Shown here piece after piece: positions 39,396 to 48,064 of a stretch of 64,000 nucleotides of DNA. Each line of letters begins with the position of its first letter. The stretch's first letter is position 1. The DNA is from Corynebacterium aurimucosum. GTDB lineage: Bacteria > Actinomycetota > Actinomycetes > Mycobacteriales > Mycobacteriaceae. Below the pieces are notes generated by a model that did no database searches, was not told where the DNA came from, and saw only the letters and a program-made list of their open reading frames with translations. The translations under genes were made by a program, and so were the position numbers. The stretch spans positions 1,674,001 to 1,738,000 of the forward strand of contig NZ_CP047048.1 in assembly GCF_030408555.1 (NCBI RefSeq), read 5' to 3'.

Positions 39396-40211
39396 ATGCA
39401 GCACCGATTCTTTGAAGTAGATGTCTTCGCCACTGGGCCGTTTACCGGTAATCCCCTCGCCGTGGTTGCGGATGCCGATGGTTTGAGCACCGAAGAAATG
39501 CAGCGTATCGCACACTGGACCAATTTCTCTGAGACGACCTTCCTGTGCTCACCTACTGATCCTGGCGCGGACTACCGCGTACGAATCTTCACCCCGTACG
39601 AAGAGTTCCCCTTCGCCGGTCACCCCACGCTGGGCAGTGCGCGCGTCGCGGCGGAGCTATTAGGAAAGAGCGGGACCCTGATTCAGGAATGCGGTGTCGG
39701 GTTAGTCACCGTGCGCCAGGAAGAGGGCCGTTTCGCCTTCGCTACCCCACCCTTACTGCGCCACGGGGAGCTCAGTGAGGCCGAGCGCTCCGAAGCAGCC
39801 GCCGTACTCGGAATCGATGAAGAGAGCATCGTTGACTCCGGCTGGGTGGACAACGGGCCTGGCTGGCGCTTGGTCCAGCTCGAATCTGCTGAAACCGTCC
39901 GGAAGCTTCGCCCCACACCCACCCCCGGCGTCAAGGTCGGCGTGGTCGGCCTCACCGGGGATACGGAGGCGGCCTACGAGGTTCGCGCTATCACCGGGCA
40001 ATTCGAGGACCCCGTCACCGGTTCCTTCAATGGCGGAGCCGCCCAGTTCCTCCGTGCCAAGGGCGCCGTTCCTGCCCGCTATACCGCGGCACAAGGCAGC
40101 CAAATAGGACGCGATGGCCGCGTCTTTATCGACGATGACGGGGACGAGCTCTGGGTTGGCGGCAACGTCCACATTCGCGTGCGCGGAACCCTGGGGTCCC
40201 GCGATGACTAA
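39396..40211 (+). CDS. PhzF family isomerase/epimerase
   Basis: 271-residue member of the PhzF family, related to phenazine biosynthesis PhzF and diaminopimelate epimerase folds. It has FEVDVFATGPFTGNPLAVV with the catalytic-type Glu (ETTF near residue 49), FPFAGHPTLGSA and DPVTGSFNGG. There are no phenazine genes nearby, so the substrate is unknown. TAGACT (39382-39387) lies 8 nt upstream of the ATG; the longer ORF is antisense to the GalT-like gene. It overlaps selO by 8 bp. Confidence 0.87.
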   Translation: MQHRFFEVDVFATGPFTGNPLAVVADADGLSTEEMQRIAHWTNFSETTFLCSPTDPGADYRVRIFTPYEEFPFAGHPTLGSARVAAELLGKSGTLIQECGVGLVTVRQEEGRFAFATPPLLRHGELSEAERSEAAAVLGIDEESIVDSGWVDNGPGWRLVQLESAETVRKLRPTPTPGVKVGVVGLTGDTEAAYEVRAITGQFEDPVTGSFNGGAAQFLRAKGAVPARYTAAQGSQIGRDGRVFIDDDGDELWVGGNVHIRVRGTLGSRDD

Positions 40212-41592
40212 AAAGCCCCTGCCTTTTGAGCTGCACAATGATTTTGCCCAACGCCTGCCACAGATGGTCACGGCAAGCCGCGGGGAAGAACAGCCAGCTC
40301 CACGAATCGTGGCGCTCAATGAGCACCTAGCCGCCGAGCTCGGCCTCGACCCAGACTGGCTGCGCAGCGAGGACGGAATAGAGTTCCTCCTTGGCCGTGG
40401 AGCAGTCACTCCGCACGCGATGGCCTACGCGGGCTTTCAGTTCGGGCAGTATAACCCGGCAATGGGTGACGGCCGCGCCCTCCTCTTGGGCGAAGTCACC
40501 GGCCCCACCGCCGCTCACAACCCCACGGGCCTGTGGGATCTGCATGCCAAGGGCACGGGGCTGACTCCCTACTCACGCTATGGCTCTGATGGGCGCGGCA
40601 CGCTGCGCTCAATGCTGCGTGAGTATCTCTTCTCCGAGTCGATGCATGCCCTAGGTGTGCCCACCACTCGGTCGCTGGCGGTGCTCGCCACCGGTCGCCC
40701 CATCCAGCGCCAGATGGTGGAAGAGGCAGGGGTTCTCGTGCGGGTGGCCGCGAGCCACATTCGTGTCGGTTCCTTCCACTTCGCCACGCACTCGCAGGTG
40801 CCTGGGCTACTGCAGCGCCTTGCCGCCTACACCAGTGAACGCCACTACCCCGGCGCCGACTTCCGGGAGCTGTTCACGCGCGTCGTGGAGACACAAGCCG
40901 CGACGGTCGCCGGGTGGATGCAGCTGGGCTTCATTCACGGCGTAATGAACACCGATAACACCACGTTATCGGGCGAAACCATTGACTATGGCCCCTGCGC
41001 GTTCATGGAAAGCTATGACCCCAACACCTGGTTTAGCTCTATCGATACGCAGGGACGCTACCGCTTTGGGCGCCAGCCCGACATGTTGAGCTGGAACCTT
41101 GCGCGATTGGCGGAGTCACTGCTTCCGCTTATCGACGACTCCCCTGACACCGCCCTCACCTGGGCTCAAGAGGCCATTGATACCTTTGGCGAGCGTTATG
41201 AGAGAGCGCGTCACCAGGAAGCACAGCGCTGCCTACAGATGCCCGAAGAGCTTTTCCAGGATTACAACGCTGCCCTCGTGCAGGCCGCCCCGGACCTCAC
41301 ACAAGCCAACCACAGCCTTGTCAGTGCCGCGGCGGGCGAGCCTGCGGCGGCCTATGAACTCCTCAAGGATAGACGTTTCGTTGATGCCTACTGCGCAAGT
41401 GGCCCCGACGCTGTGCTGCTCGAGCGAACCGTGCCGCGCGTGATTCCTCGGCCGCGGCTGGTCGAAAGCGCTCTGGGCGATGCCGAAGAGTTCGCCCGTC
41501 TTCTGCACGCCACCACGCATCCTTTTGATGCTGCGCCGGAGTATGAGCAGCCCGGCGGTACCGAAGGCTATCTCACCTACTGCGGAACCTAA
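40204..41592 (+). CDS. selO: Protein adenylyltransferase SelO (YdiU/UPF0061)
   Basis: Pseudokinase-fold enzyme that AMPylates protein Ser, Thr or Tyr and affects redox balance in other bacteria. The 462-residue protein shows AMAYAGFQFGQYNPAMGDGRA, the KGTGLTPYSR loop, and HGVMNTDNTTLSGETIDYG, where the catalytic-type Asn and Asp lie. The usual C-terminal selenocysteine/Cys site of SelO appears as TYCGT. It starts within the last codons of phzF, so the two are likely translated together. Confidence 0.9.
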   Translation: MTKKPLPFELHNDFAQRLPQMVTASRGEEQPAPRIVALNEHLAAELGLDPDWLRSEDGIEFLLGRGAVTPHAMAYAGFQFGQYNPAMGDGRALLLGEVTGPTAAHNPTGLWDLHAKGTGLTPYSRYGSDGRGTLRSMLREYLFSESMHALGVPTTRSLAVLATGRPIQRQMVEEAGVLVRVAASHIRVGSFHFATHSQVPGLLQRLAAYTSERHYPGADFRELFTRVVETQAATVAGWMQLGFIHGVMNTDNTTLSGETIDYGPCAFMESYDPNTWFSSIDTQGRYRFGRQPDMLSWNLARLAESLLPLIDDSPDTALTWAQEAIDTFGERYERARHQEAQRCLQMPEELFQDYNAALVQAAPDLTQANHSLVSAAAGEPAAAYELLKDRRFVDAYCASGPDAVLLERTVPRVIPRPRLVESALGDAEEFARLLHATTHPFDAAPEYEQPGGTEGYLTYCGT

Positions 41593-41891
41593 GAACCACG
41601 AGCGCAAACAGAAGCAAACACACCACCGCCCCGAGGTCTCCGTAGGAAAGGAAACGGAGTCTCGGGGCGGCGGTGCGTCTCTATCTTTCACTGCCACGCT
41701 CCCGGTCGGTTTCTCAGGCCGACCGCCCCGCGTGGCTGGGGTTCTCTCTATCTCTCTCGCATGCGCTCTCTCAAACGCACACCATCATTATGGGGCGCTG
41801 TCCTTGGTGAAGCGTTCCGGTGCACTGAACGCTTCCTGCCAATTACTGAGAATTACCTGCGAGGGAATCGCCGACGGGGCGAAGAGCGAGA
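41593..41891. other. Intergenic region between convergent selO and mqo
   Basis: It holds a long terminator hairpin (41621-41675), a second hairpin CGGTCGG/CCGACCG (41703-41725) and a CT-rich stretch (about 41740-41770). The rest shows no credible ORF. Both convergent genes probably end here. Confidence 0.6.
41621..41680 (+). terminator. Terminator of the phzF-selO operon
   Basis: CACCACCGCCCCGAG (41621-41635) pairs with CTCGGGGCGGCGGTG (41661-41675) with one mismatch, and an inner CTCCGT/ACGGAG extends the stem. A T/C-rich stretch follows. The strength and position 28 bp after selO make it a likely terminator. Confidence 0.78.
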
Positions 41892-43394
41892 TTACTTGGT
41901 GTCCAGCTGCAGAGTCTTCTGCGTGTACTCCCACATCTCGTTGTAGAGCTTCTTGTCCTTGGACAGCTTAGTTCCGTAGGAAGGAATCATCTCCTGGATC
42001 TTGTCGCCCCACTGAATCATGTTCTCACCGAAGCAGCGCTCCAGTAGCTCAATCATGACGGCTGGGGTGATGGAAGCACCCGGGGAAGCGCCAAGCAGAC
42101 CAGCGATGCTGCCTTCTGGGTTGTTGATGAGGGTGGTGCCGAACTCCAAGGAGCCGAACTGCGGTGCACCCGCTGGCTTAATCACCTGGACACGCTGGCC
42201 GGCGATAACAGTCTCCCAATCAGCCGGGTCAGCGCTCGGGACGTATTCCTTCAGGGTTTCAACGCGCTTATCGAAGTCCTTGAGAACCTCAGTGACCAGG
42301 TACTTGGTCAGACCAAACTCCTGTGCTGCCACGCCCAGGTAAGAGGTGATGTTGTCCGGACGGATGGACTTGAACAGGTCCAGGTAGGAGCCCTTCTTCA
42401 GGAACTTCGGGGACCAGCCGCCGTAGGGACCAAACAGCAGGCCTTCTTCACCGTCGATGACACGGGTGTCCAGGTGCGGCACGGACATCGGCGGAGCGCC
42501 CACAGCAGCCTTGCCATAAACCTTTGCGTGGTGCTGCTTGACCAGCTCCGGGTTCTTGGAGCGCAGCCACAGGCCCGAAACCGGGAAACCGGCGAAACCA
42601 GAAACCTCACGGACACCAGCCTTGCGCAACAGGTCGAGTGCGTAACCGCCGGCACCAACGAAAACAAACTTGGCGTGGACAGCCTGGTAGTCACCGGTGT
42701 GGAGGTTCTTTGCCACCACGCGCCACTTGGAACCTTCACGCTTGATATCAACGACCTCGTGGCCATAACGGATCTCGGTGCCGGCAGCCTTAGCCGCAGT
42801 GAAGAACTGCTTAGCCAGGGCGCCAAAGTTGACGTCGGTGCCCGCATCGGTCCACGAGATGGCAACCTTCTGGGAGTTGAAGTCACGGCCCTGGGACATC
42901 AGGGGCAGCTTCTCCTGGAAGGTGGCGTCATCGTCGCTGAACTGCATGTTCGGGAACATGTGGTTATCCTTCAGCGCGTCGAAGCGGCGCTTCAGGTAAT
43001 CCACCTGGATGGAGCCCTGTGCAAAGGACACATGCGGAACCGGGTTGATGAAGGCCTTCGGGTCCGTCAGGATGCCGTTGTTGAGCTGGTGGGACCAGAA
43101 CTGGCGAGAAACCTGGAACTTCTCATTGATATTCATAGCCTTGGAAACATCAATGCGGCCGTTCTTTTCTGGGGTGTAGTTCAGCTCGCACAGCGCGGAG
43201 TGGCCGGTACCGGCATTGTTCCACGGGGAAGAGGACTCAAGCGCAGGGCCGTCCAAACGCTCGAAGACCATCTGCGTCCAGCTGGGCTCGAGCTCACGCA
43301 GCATGGCGCCGAGGGTGGCGCTCATAATACCTGCACCAATGAGTGCGACCTCAACCTCGTCTACTACTTGTGCTGTCTTCTTATCGGAGGACAC
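41892..43394 (-). CDS. mqo: Malate:quinone oxidoreductase
   Basis: Membrane-associated FAD enzyme that oxidises malate and passes electrons to menaquinone. It is the main malate-oxidising TCA enzyme in corynebacteria. The 500-residue protein has an N-terminal FAD motif (ALIGAGIMSATLGAML), and the family segments NAGTGHSALCELNYTP and GASPGASI. It starts with GTG. An AAAGAGG lies about 14 nt upstream. The usual length and intact motifs argue for a working enzyme. Confidence 0.95.
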   Translation of the reverse strand: MSSDKKTAQVVDEVEVALIGAGIMSATLGAMLRELEPSWTQMVFERLDGPALESSSPWNNAGTGHSALCELNYTPEKNGRIDVSKAMNINEKFQVSRQFWSHQLNNGILTDPKAFINPVPHVSFAQGSIQVDYLKRRFDALKDNHMFPNMQFSDDDATFQEKLPLMSQGRDFNSQKVAISWTDAGTDVNFGALAKQFFTAAKAAGTEIRYGHEVVDIKREGSKWRVVAKNLHTGDYQAVHAKFVFVGAGGYALDLLRKAGVREVSGFAGFPVSGLWLRSKNPELVKQHHAKVYGKAAVGAPPMSVPHLDTRVIDGEEGLLFGPYGGWSPKFLKKGSYLDLFKSIRPDNITSYLGVAAQEFGLTKYLVTEVLKDFDKRVETLKEYVPSADPADWETVIAGQRVQVIKPAGAPQFGSLEFGTTLINNPEGSIAGLLGASPGASITPAVMIELLERCFGENMIQWGDKIQEMIPSYGTKLSKDKKLYNEMWEYTQKTLQLDTK

Positions 43395-43695
43395 TGTACT
43401 TATTACCTCTTTGAGTCGATGTATTCGTTGTGGTCAAGTGCCCTGCGCATGTGGGTACACAGGGCGCGGTGAGAAAGCGCTCGACGATGCTAGGAAGCAA
43501 ACCGGCATACAGACCTCCCCTACGAGAGGTCCGTCAAGCATTAATTCCACTTTACGCCCCTAAATGAGAAATAGGCATTCCTGGGAAAATAAATGCCCGA
43601 ATATGAAACCACTACCCCTTTTGTGGTGCAGGACAACTGTGGCTAGCGCTCCGCCCCGACGGACGCACCTGGCTGTACGGCCTATCATGAGCTCC
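43395..43695. other. Intergenic region between mqo and the hydrolase gene
   Basis: This divergent region should hold the mqo promoter. A small inverted repeat GACCTC/GAGGTC (43512-43531) and an AT-rich stretch (43541-43600) are seen. TATCAT (43683-43688) is the likely -10 of the hydrolase gene. A reading frame from 43564 joins the hydrolase ORF, but its sequence is unlike coding DNA of the family. Confidence 0.5.
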
Positions 43696-44697
43696 ATGAC
43701 ATATGACGAACTCGAATGGTCAACAGATCTCCTCGGGCCCGATTTCCAAGCCGCCACCCTTGAACTCGGCGCCGACCCTGATGGCGAGGGCGATGTGTGC
43801 GCGACGCTCGTGCGCTACTGTCCCGACACGGATGCCCACGATGACCGCCCCGCCTTGGTGTGGGTCCATGGCATGACGGATTACTTCTTCCACGATCACG
43901 TAGCGCGCTATTTCTATGAGCTCGGCTATGCCTTTTATGCTCTCGACTTGCGCAAGTGCGGGCGCTCCCGGAGGGACGGCCAAACCTGGCATTACATCAG
44001 CGATATGAAGTATTACGACACCGACCTCAACGCGGCTCTCGACGCCCTCCCCAACCAGCGTGTCGTCATCATGGGCCACTCCACCGCCGGCACCATCATC
44101 GCACTCTGGCTTGATCGCCTTCGCCGCCAGGACCGCGAACACTTCACCCGCATCTCCGGTGTCGTCTTCAACAGCCCCTGGTTGGCCATGATGGGAACGG
44201 CGGATAAGACTTATGAGGTGCTCAAGCACGTCATCTATGCCGGCGCTGCCATCGCCCCAAAATTCCCGATTCCCGGAGGCGATCTCACTGCCTACGGGGA
44301 ATCTATCCATGCCGAGGAGCAGGGCGACTGGGATTTCGACCGTCGCCTCAAGCCACTGGGCGGGCACCCGAAATACCTGGGCTGGGTAGCAGCGGTCTTC
44401 CATGGCTTCGACGCGATCCATTCCGGCCGCATCAACATGGGACTCCCGCTGCTGACCATGACTTCAGGACGCTCCGAACTCAATCAGCCTTATAGCGAAT
44501 CCTCTAACACCGCCGATGTTGTTGTGGACGTACGCCAGAGCCAGCGATGGGCCAAGGAGCTCAGCGCCCGTTACACGCTCCACGTTGTAAATAATGGGCG
44601 CCACGATCTCTTTCTTTCCCGCCCCGAGCCGCTGCAGGAAGCATTCTCCACCGCCGCGGAATGGTTGCGCGCCGTGGCCCCTCTTGAGACGGATTAG
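43696..44697 (+). CDS. Alpha/beta hydrolase (serine aminopeptidase S33 / lysophospholipase-like)
   Basis: 333-residue hydrolase. The fold marks are WVHGMTDYF (oxyanion region), the nucleophile elbow MGHSTAG (Gly-His-Ser) and a late NGRHDLF that supplies the His. It resembles monoacylglycerol lipase/lysophospholipase members of Hydrolase_4. No signal peptide is seen, so it is probably cytosolic. TATCAT (43683-43688) ends 7 nt before the ATG at 43696; an ATG at 43687 is less likely. mtr follows after 65 bp. Confidence 0.83.
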   Translation: MTYDELEWSTDLLGPDFQAATLELGADPDGEGDVCATLVRYCPDTDAHDDRPALVWVHGMTDYFFHDHVARYFYELGYAFYALDLRKCGRSRRDGQTWHYISDMKYYDTDLNAALDALPNQRVVIMGHSTAGTIIALWLDRLRRQDREHFTRISGVVFNSPWLAMMGTADKTYEVLKHVIYAGAAIAPKFPIPGGDLTAYGESIHAEEQGDWDFDRRLKPLGGHPKYLGWVAAVFHGFDAIHSGRINMGLPLLTMTSGRSELNQPYSESSNTADVVVDVRQSQRWAKELSARYTLHVVNNGRHDLFLSRPEPLQEAFSTAAEWLRAVAPLETD

Positions 44698-44762
44698 ACT
44701 CGCCCACCTCGCGCTTTTCGGCCTGCACGGGTTGCGGCTAGGCAGCCTCTAGAATGGTCGGC

Positions 44763-46139
44763 ATGACTTCCGCACAGCACTTTGACCTCGTCATCATCGG
44801 CACTGGGTCGGGAAATTCAATCCCCTCCCCTGAGTTCGACGATAAATCCATCGCCATCATCGAAAAGGGAACCTTCGGCGGAACCTGTCTCAACGTGGGC
44901 TGCATCCCAACGAAGATGTACGTCTACGCTGCCGACGTGGCACTCGCCGCGCGCGAGGCAACCCGTCTTGGGCTCAGCGCCCACGTGGATGCTGTGGATT
45001 GGGACGGCATTGTCGAGCGCGTATTCCACAACCGCATCGATCAGATCGCCCGCGGCGGCGAAGAGTACCGCCGTGGCGAGGAAACGCCGAATATTACAGT
45101 CTTTGATCAACATGCTCGGTTCATCGGACCGAAAACCCTGCAAGCGGGCGATGACATCATCACCGGTGACAATATTGTTATTGCTACCGGCTCACGCCCT
45201 GTACTGCCCGAACCCTATGCCAGCTCTTCCGTGCCGGTCCACACCAACGAGGACATCATGCGGCTTGAGAAGCAGCCGCGTAGCCTCATCGTGGTCGGTG
45301 GCGGCTACATCGCCATGGAATTTGCCCACGTCTTCGACGGCCTGGGGACGGAAGTGACCGTGGTCAACCGCTCGGAGAAGTTCCTCCGGTTCCTTGACGA
45401 AGACTTAAGCTCCCGGTTCAACGACATCGCACGCGAGCGTTTCGACGTCCGCATTGGCACCGCCACAGCACTAGAGGAAACCGCAGACGGTGTACGCCTA
45501 ACCTTGGATAGCGGTGATGTCGTGGAGGCGGAAGCCATCCTCGTGGCCACCGGCCGCCAGCCCAACGGCGATCAGATGGATCTTTCTACCAGCGGTATTG
45601 AAATGCACGAGGACGGGCGCATCAAGGTCGACGAGTTTGGTCGCACGACCTGCGAGGGCGTGTGGGCGCTCGGCGATGTCTCCTCTCCTTACATGCTCAA
45701 GCACGTAGCCAATGCGGAGCAACGAGCGGTACAGCACAATCTGTTGCATCCTGAAGACCTCCGTCCCATGCCGCACGAGCACATCCCCGCTGCCATTTTC
45801 ACCCACCCGCAAATTGCGACGGTGGGACTTACTGAGGCACAAGCCCGCGAAGAGGGCTATGACGTCACGGTGAAGGTGCAGAACTTTGGCGACGTTGCCT
45901 ATGGATGGGCTATGGAAGACTCAACAGGCATCTGCAAGCTCGTGGCCGATCGTGCCACCGGCAAGCTCCTCGGCGCCCACATCATGGGCCCACAAGCGTC
46001 CACTCTTATACAGCAGTTGATCACTGCCATGGTCTACGACCTTGATATACGCGAGTTCGCTCGCTCGCAATACTGGATCCACCCGGCACTGCCAGAAGTA
46101 GTGGAAAACGCAGTTTTGGGACTAGAGTGGCAGGAGTGA
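44763..46139 (+). CDS. mtr: Mycothione reductase
   Basis: NADPH-flavin disulfide reductase that regenerates mycothiol from its disulfide. The 458-residue protein has an FAD motif IIGTGSGN, the redox-active pair in TCLNVGCIP (Cys42 and Cys47), an NAD(P) motif VVGGGYIAMEF and the C-terminal interface HPALPE with the catalytic His. TAGAAT (44750-44755) ends exactly 7 nt before the ATG at 44763, so this start is preferred over 44754. Mycothiol is specific to actinobacteria. Confidence 0.92.
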   Translation: MTSAQHFDLVIIGTGSGNSIPSPEFDDKSIAIIEKGTFGGTCLNVGCIPTKMYVYAADVALAAREATRLGLSAHVDAVDWDGIVERVFHNRIDQIARGGEEYRRGEETPNITVFDQHARFIGPKTLQAGDDIITGDNIVIATGSRPVLPEPYASSSVPVHTNEDIMRLEKQPRSLIVVGGGYIAMEFAHVFDGLGTEVTVVNRSEKFLRFLDEDLSSRFNDIARERFDVRIGTATALEETADGVRLTLDSGDVVEAEAILVATGRQPNGDQMDLSTSGIEMHEDGRIKVDEFGRTTCEGVWALGDVSSPYMLKHVANAEQRAVQHNLLHPEDLRPMPHEHIPAAIFTHPQIATVGLTEAQAREEGYDVTVKVQNFGDVAYGWAMEDSTGICKLVADRATGKLLGAHIMGPQASTLIQQLITAMVYDLDIREFARSQYWIHPALPEVVENAVLGLEWQE

Positions 46140-46155
46140 AAGTTACATCGGATTG

Positions 46156-46171
46156 AGTGATCTTTTTCACA
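46156..46171. promoter_or_regulatory. GlxR (Crp-type) binding site candidate
   Basis: AGTGATCTTTTTCACA matches the GlxR consensus TGTGANNTANNTCACA at 8 of 10 fixed positions and has both GTGA and TCAC half-sites with the right spacing. It lies about 310 bp upstream of the first small gene and just after mtr, so it could act on the cluster from a distance or be a chance match. Confidence 0.5.
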
Positions 46172-46428
46172 TTGCGATTAAACTAATTTCACCAAAAGCC
46201 CTGAACCGCACTACAAGCACTTTTTAACACCAACAACATCTGTCAGCACCCTTTCAGGATTTCACCCATTTTGGGGGTGATAGCCGTGAGGGCTTAAAAG
46301 AAGACTCAAACTGACGTGCATTTTGCCTGACCGTTGGCTAGGTTAATTACAGACACCGGAACGAGCCGATACTCTCTACCGGCTCAGTGTGTTTTGGGGA
46401 TACCAAAATAATCCCTATCCCTGTAAAT

Positions 46429-46454
46429 CAAAGCCTCCTAATCTGGAGGCTTTG
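46429..46454 (+). promoter_or_regulatory. Strong hairpin in the leader of the first small gene
   Basis: CAAAGCCTCC (46429-46438) and GGAGGCTTTG (46445-46454) form a perfect 10-bp stem with a 6-nt loop, 26 bp before the ATG. Only three T residues sit in the stem end and no T-run follows. It may be a terminator for mtr or a 5' stem stabilising a heavily used mRNA. Confidence 0.6.
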
Positions 46455-46480
46455 CACGTACGACTCTAAGGACTTTTGAT

Positions 46481-46918
46481 ATGCGTATCCGCAATGCAGC
46501 CATCGCCGGCGCTACTGCTCTCGCTGTTGCTTTCGGCGGCTCCACCGTCGCTTTCGCTGAGGACGCCAACGGCTCCGCTCAGGAGAACACCAACTCTTCC
46601 GCTTCCACCGACAACGGCTCCTCCTCCGCTGAGGACAACACCAACTCCGAGGCTTCCCTGTCCTCCAAGATTGGTGACTGGTTCTACGTTAATGAGAACG
46701 ACAACAAGGGCACTGCGGCTGACGGCCGCGCCATCTTCGGCTCCTCCAAGCACGAGAACTGCGATGCTGACGAGACCGAGGAAGAGTGCACCACTCTCGG
46801 CGACCAGCCGGCTTGGGCCAAGGCTTTCTACGGCCTGGGCATCGCTAGCGCCATCGCTTCCGTAGCTGGCTTCATCGGCGTTGTGTACAACTTCTTCGTC
46901 CACGGCCCGTCCTTCTAA
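46481..46918 (+). CDS. Small secreted protein, type A copy 1
   Basis: 145-residue protein of no characterised family that I recognise. A Sec signal peptide ends at about residue 26 (TVAFA-ED). An acidic, Ser/Asn-rich segment follows, then LSSK near residue 61, an IFG motif, a Cys pair (Cys94 and Cys102) that could be a disulfide, PAWAKA, and a C-terminal hydrophobic helix. It could be anchored in the membrane or mycomembrane by this helix. Codons are strongly biased to TCC, AAC, GAG and AAG, which suggests high expression. AAGGA lies 8-10 nt upstream. Confidence 0.82.
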   Translation: MRIRNAAIAGATALAVAFGGSTVAFAEDANGSAQENTNSSASTDNGSSSAEDNTNSEASLSSKIGDWFYVNENDNKGTAADGRAIFGSSKHENCDADETEEECTTLGDQPAWAKAFYGLGIASAIASVAGFIGVVYNFFVHGPSF

Positions 46919-46959
46919 GACGTCTCCCTTACACACTTTTTCCGAAAGGTTTAAATTTC

Positions 46960-47358
46960 ATGCGTAACTTCCGCACCGCTGCCGTTGCCGCTGCAACCGC
47001 CGCTTCCGTTGCTTTCGCCGGCACCTCCGTTGCCTTCGCTGCAGAGGACAACGAGACCGAGAACACCTCCTCTTCCAACCTGTCCTCCGCATACGACAAG
47101 GTCAAGGAAGACGACTCCGACGAGACCCTGTCCTCCAAGTGGGGCACCGCTACCGAGAAGGACAGGAAGGTCACCGGCGAGGACCTCTTCGGCAAGAAGC
47201 GCGCCGAGGATAACCCGCAGTGGGCTGAGATCTGGCGTGGCGGCACCTACGCTGCCCTCGGCACCGCAATTGCAGGCGCCCTGTTCGCTGCCTACAACTT
47301 CGCTGTGTACAACAACATCGTTCCGGCACACGTGCTGGACCCGATTTTCCGCCGCTAA
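46960..47358 (+). CDS. Small secreted protein, type B copy 1
   Basis: 132-residue protein, 41 bp after the type A gene. A signal peptide (MRNFRTAAVAAATAASVAFAG start) ends near residue 27. An acidic Ser/Thr/Glu segment follows, then LSSKWG, DLFG, PQWAEIWRGG and a hydrophobic Ala-rich helix with a short polar end. The plan matches the type A proteins, so the two are probably distant paralogues that may act as partners. The leader ACTTTTT...GAAAGG is nearly the same as that of type B copy 2. No known domain is recognised. Confidence 0.82.
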   Translation: MRNFRTAAVAAATAASVAFAGTSVAFAAEDNETENTSSSNLSSAYDKVKEDDSDETLSSKWGTATEKDRKVTGEDLFGKKRAEDNPQWAEIWRGGTYAALGTAIAGALFAAYNFAVYNNIVPAHVLDPIFRR

Positions 47359-47398
47359 TTAAGTTGCGGGTACGCTGACTGACTCAGCGCACTTCATT

Positions 47399-47434
47399 AG
47401 CGCCCATCCTCGCATCGTGGGGGTGGGCGCTTTT
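47399..47434 (+). terminator. Terminator of the first A-B pair
   Basis: AGCGCCCA (47399-47406) and TGGGCGCT (47424-47431) form an 8-bp stem, followed by TTTT. It lies 40 bp after the first type B gene and ends the first transcription unit. Confidence 0.82.
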
Positions 47435-47662
47435 GCATGCCTAGGCACCGATGAACTGTGGAGATACTCTAACTCTCTTAATAATTGCTGAGTGAATTGC
47501 TACAGTGGTGTGCCCGACAGGGGGATTTGGCGGCCTCAAGTAAACATCTAAGAGTGGTGCCGTTCCAGTGAATCCTGTCAATGTTTACGCTAGAATCGCT
47601 CAAGTGACTTGGGGCACCCTATAGTTACTCCAGTTCCTACGAGGTTTAAAAGGATTCACACT
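47435..47662. other. Promoter region of the second A-B pair
   Basis: About 230 bp without a credible gene. TAGAAT (47591-47596) is the best -10 candidate, with a weak -35, and would give a leader of roughly 60 nt. AAAAGGA lies before the ATG at 47663. The frame open from 47609 is leader, not protein, because the signal peptide starts at 47663. Confidence 0.55.
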
Positions 47663-48016
47663 ATGCGCATTCGCAAGGCCACCATTGCCGGTGTTACCGC
47701 TCTCGCTGTTGCATTCGGCGGCACCACCGTTGCTGCCGCTGCAGAGGGCAGCAGCAACGATTCCACTTCCAACTCTTCCGCATCCGCTGGTGAGCAGCAG
47801 GGCACCCAGAAGGCAGGCGGCTCCTCCGCACTGGGCAAGGCGCTCGAGGCTGAGAAGGAAGCCAACGGTCAGAACATCTTCGGCCAGAACTCTTCTATCT
47901 CCACCGAGCCGAAGTGGGCACAGGCCTTGGCTGGCATCGGCATCGTCGCCACCATCATCACCATCGCCGGTGGTCTGGTTGGCCCGGCACTGAACTACCT
48001 CAAGTTCGGCATGTAG
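47663..48016 (+). CDS. Small secreted protein, type A copy 2
   Basis: 117-residue paralogue of the type A gene at 46481. The signal peptide agrees at 21 of 26 positions (MRIRKATIAGVTALAVAFGG start). Then come a short Ser/Asn-rich stretch, the NIFG motif, EPKWAQAL and a hydrophobic C-terminal helix. The Cys pair and the LSSK motif of copy 1 are missing. AAAAGGA precedes the ATG. It has its own promoter region, and the type B copy 2 gene follows after 48 bp. Confidence 0.82.
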   Translation: MRIRKATIAGVTALAVAFGGTTVAAAAEGSSNDSTSNSSASAGEQQGTQKAGGSSALGKALEAEKEANGQNIFGQNSSISTEPKWAQALAGIGIVATIITIAGGLVGPALNYLKFGM

Positions 48017-48064
48017 TTCTCCCCTTCCCCCTTCTAACCCACTTTTTGAAAGGCTTTTCTCAAG

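Larger units (their letters stand above)
46140..46480. other. Regulatory region upstream of the small secreted-protein cluster
   Basis: A 341-bp region, AT-rich against its surroundings, with no ORF of note. It contains a GlxR-like site (46156-46171), an inverted repeat TCACCC/GGGTGA (46262-46280), a TTGCCT (46323-46328) with TAGGTTAAT nearby as the possible promoter, and several leader hairpins. One is GAGCCG/CGGCTC near 46354-46375; a second pairs GGGAT with ATCCC near 46398-46415. The third is the strong 10-bp hairpin just before the first gene. The density of signals suggests tight control of an abundant product. Confidence 0.55.

Noticed and set aside
43564-43695. N-terminal extension of the 43696 hydrolase
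   Set aside because: The extra 44 residues are unlike the family, and a -10 box with 7-nt spacing points to the ATG at 43696.
46336-46352. DtxR-type iron box near TAGGTTAAT
   Set aside because: Only part of the 19-bp palindrome is present; the second half does not match.
47609-47662. Start of the second type A protein at 47609
   Set aside because: It would place 18 residues before a clear signal peptide; AAAAGGA supports the ATG at 47663.
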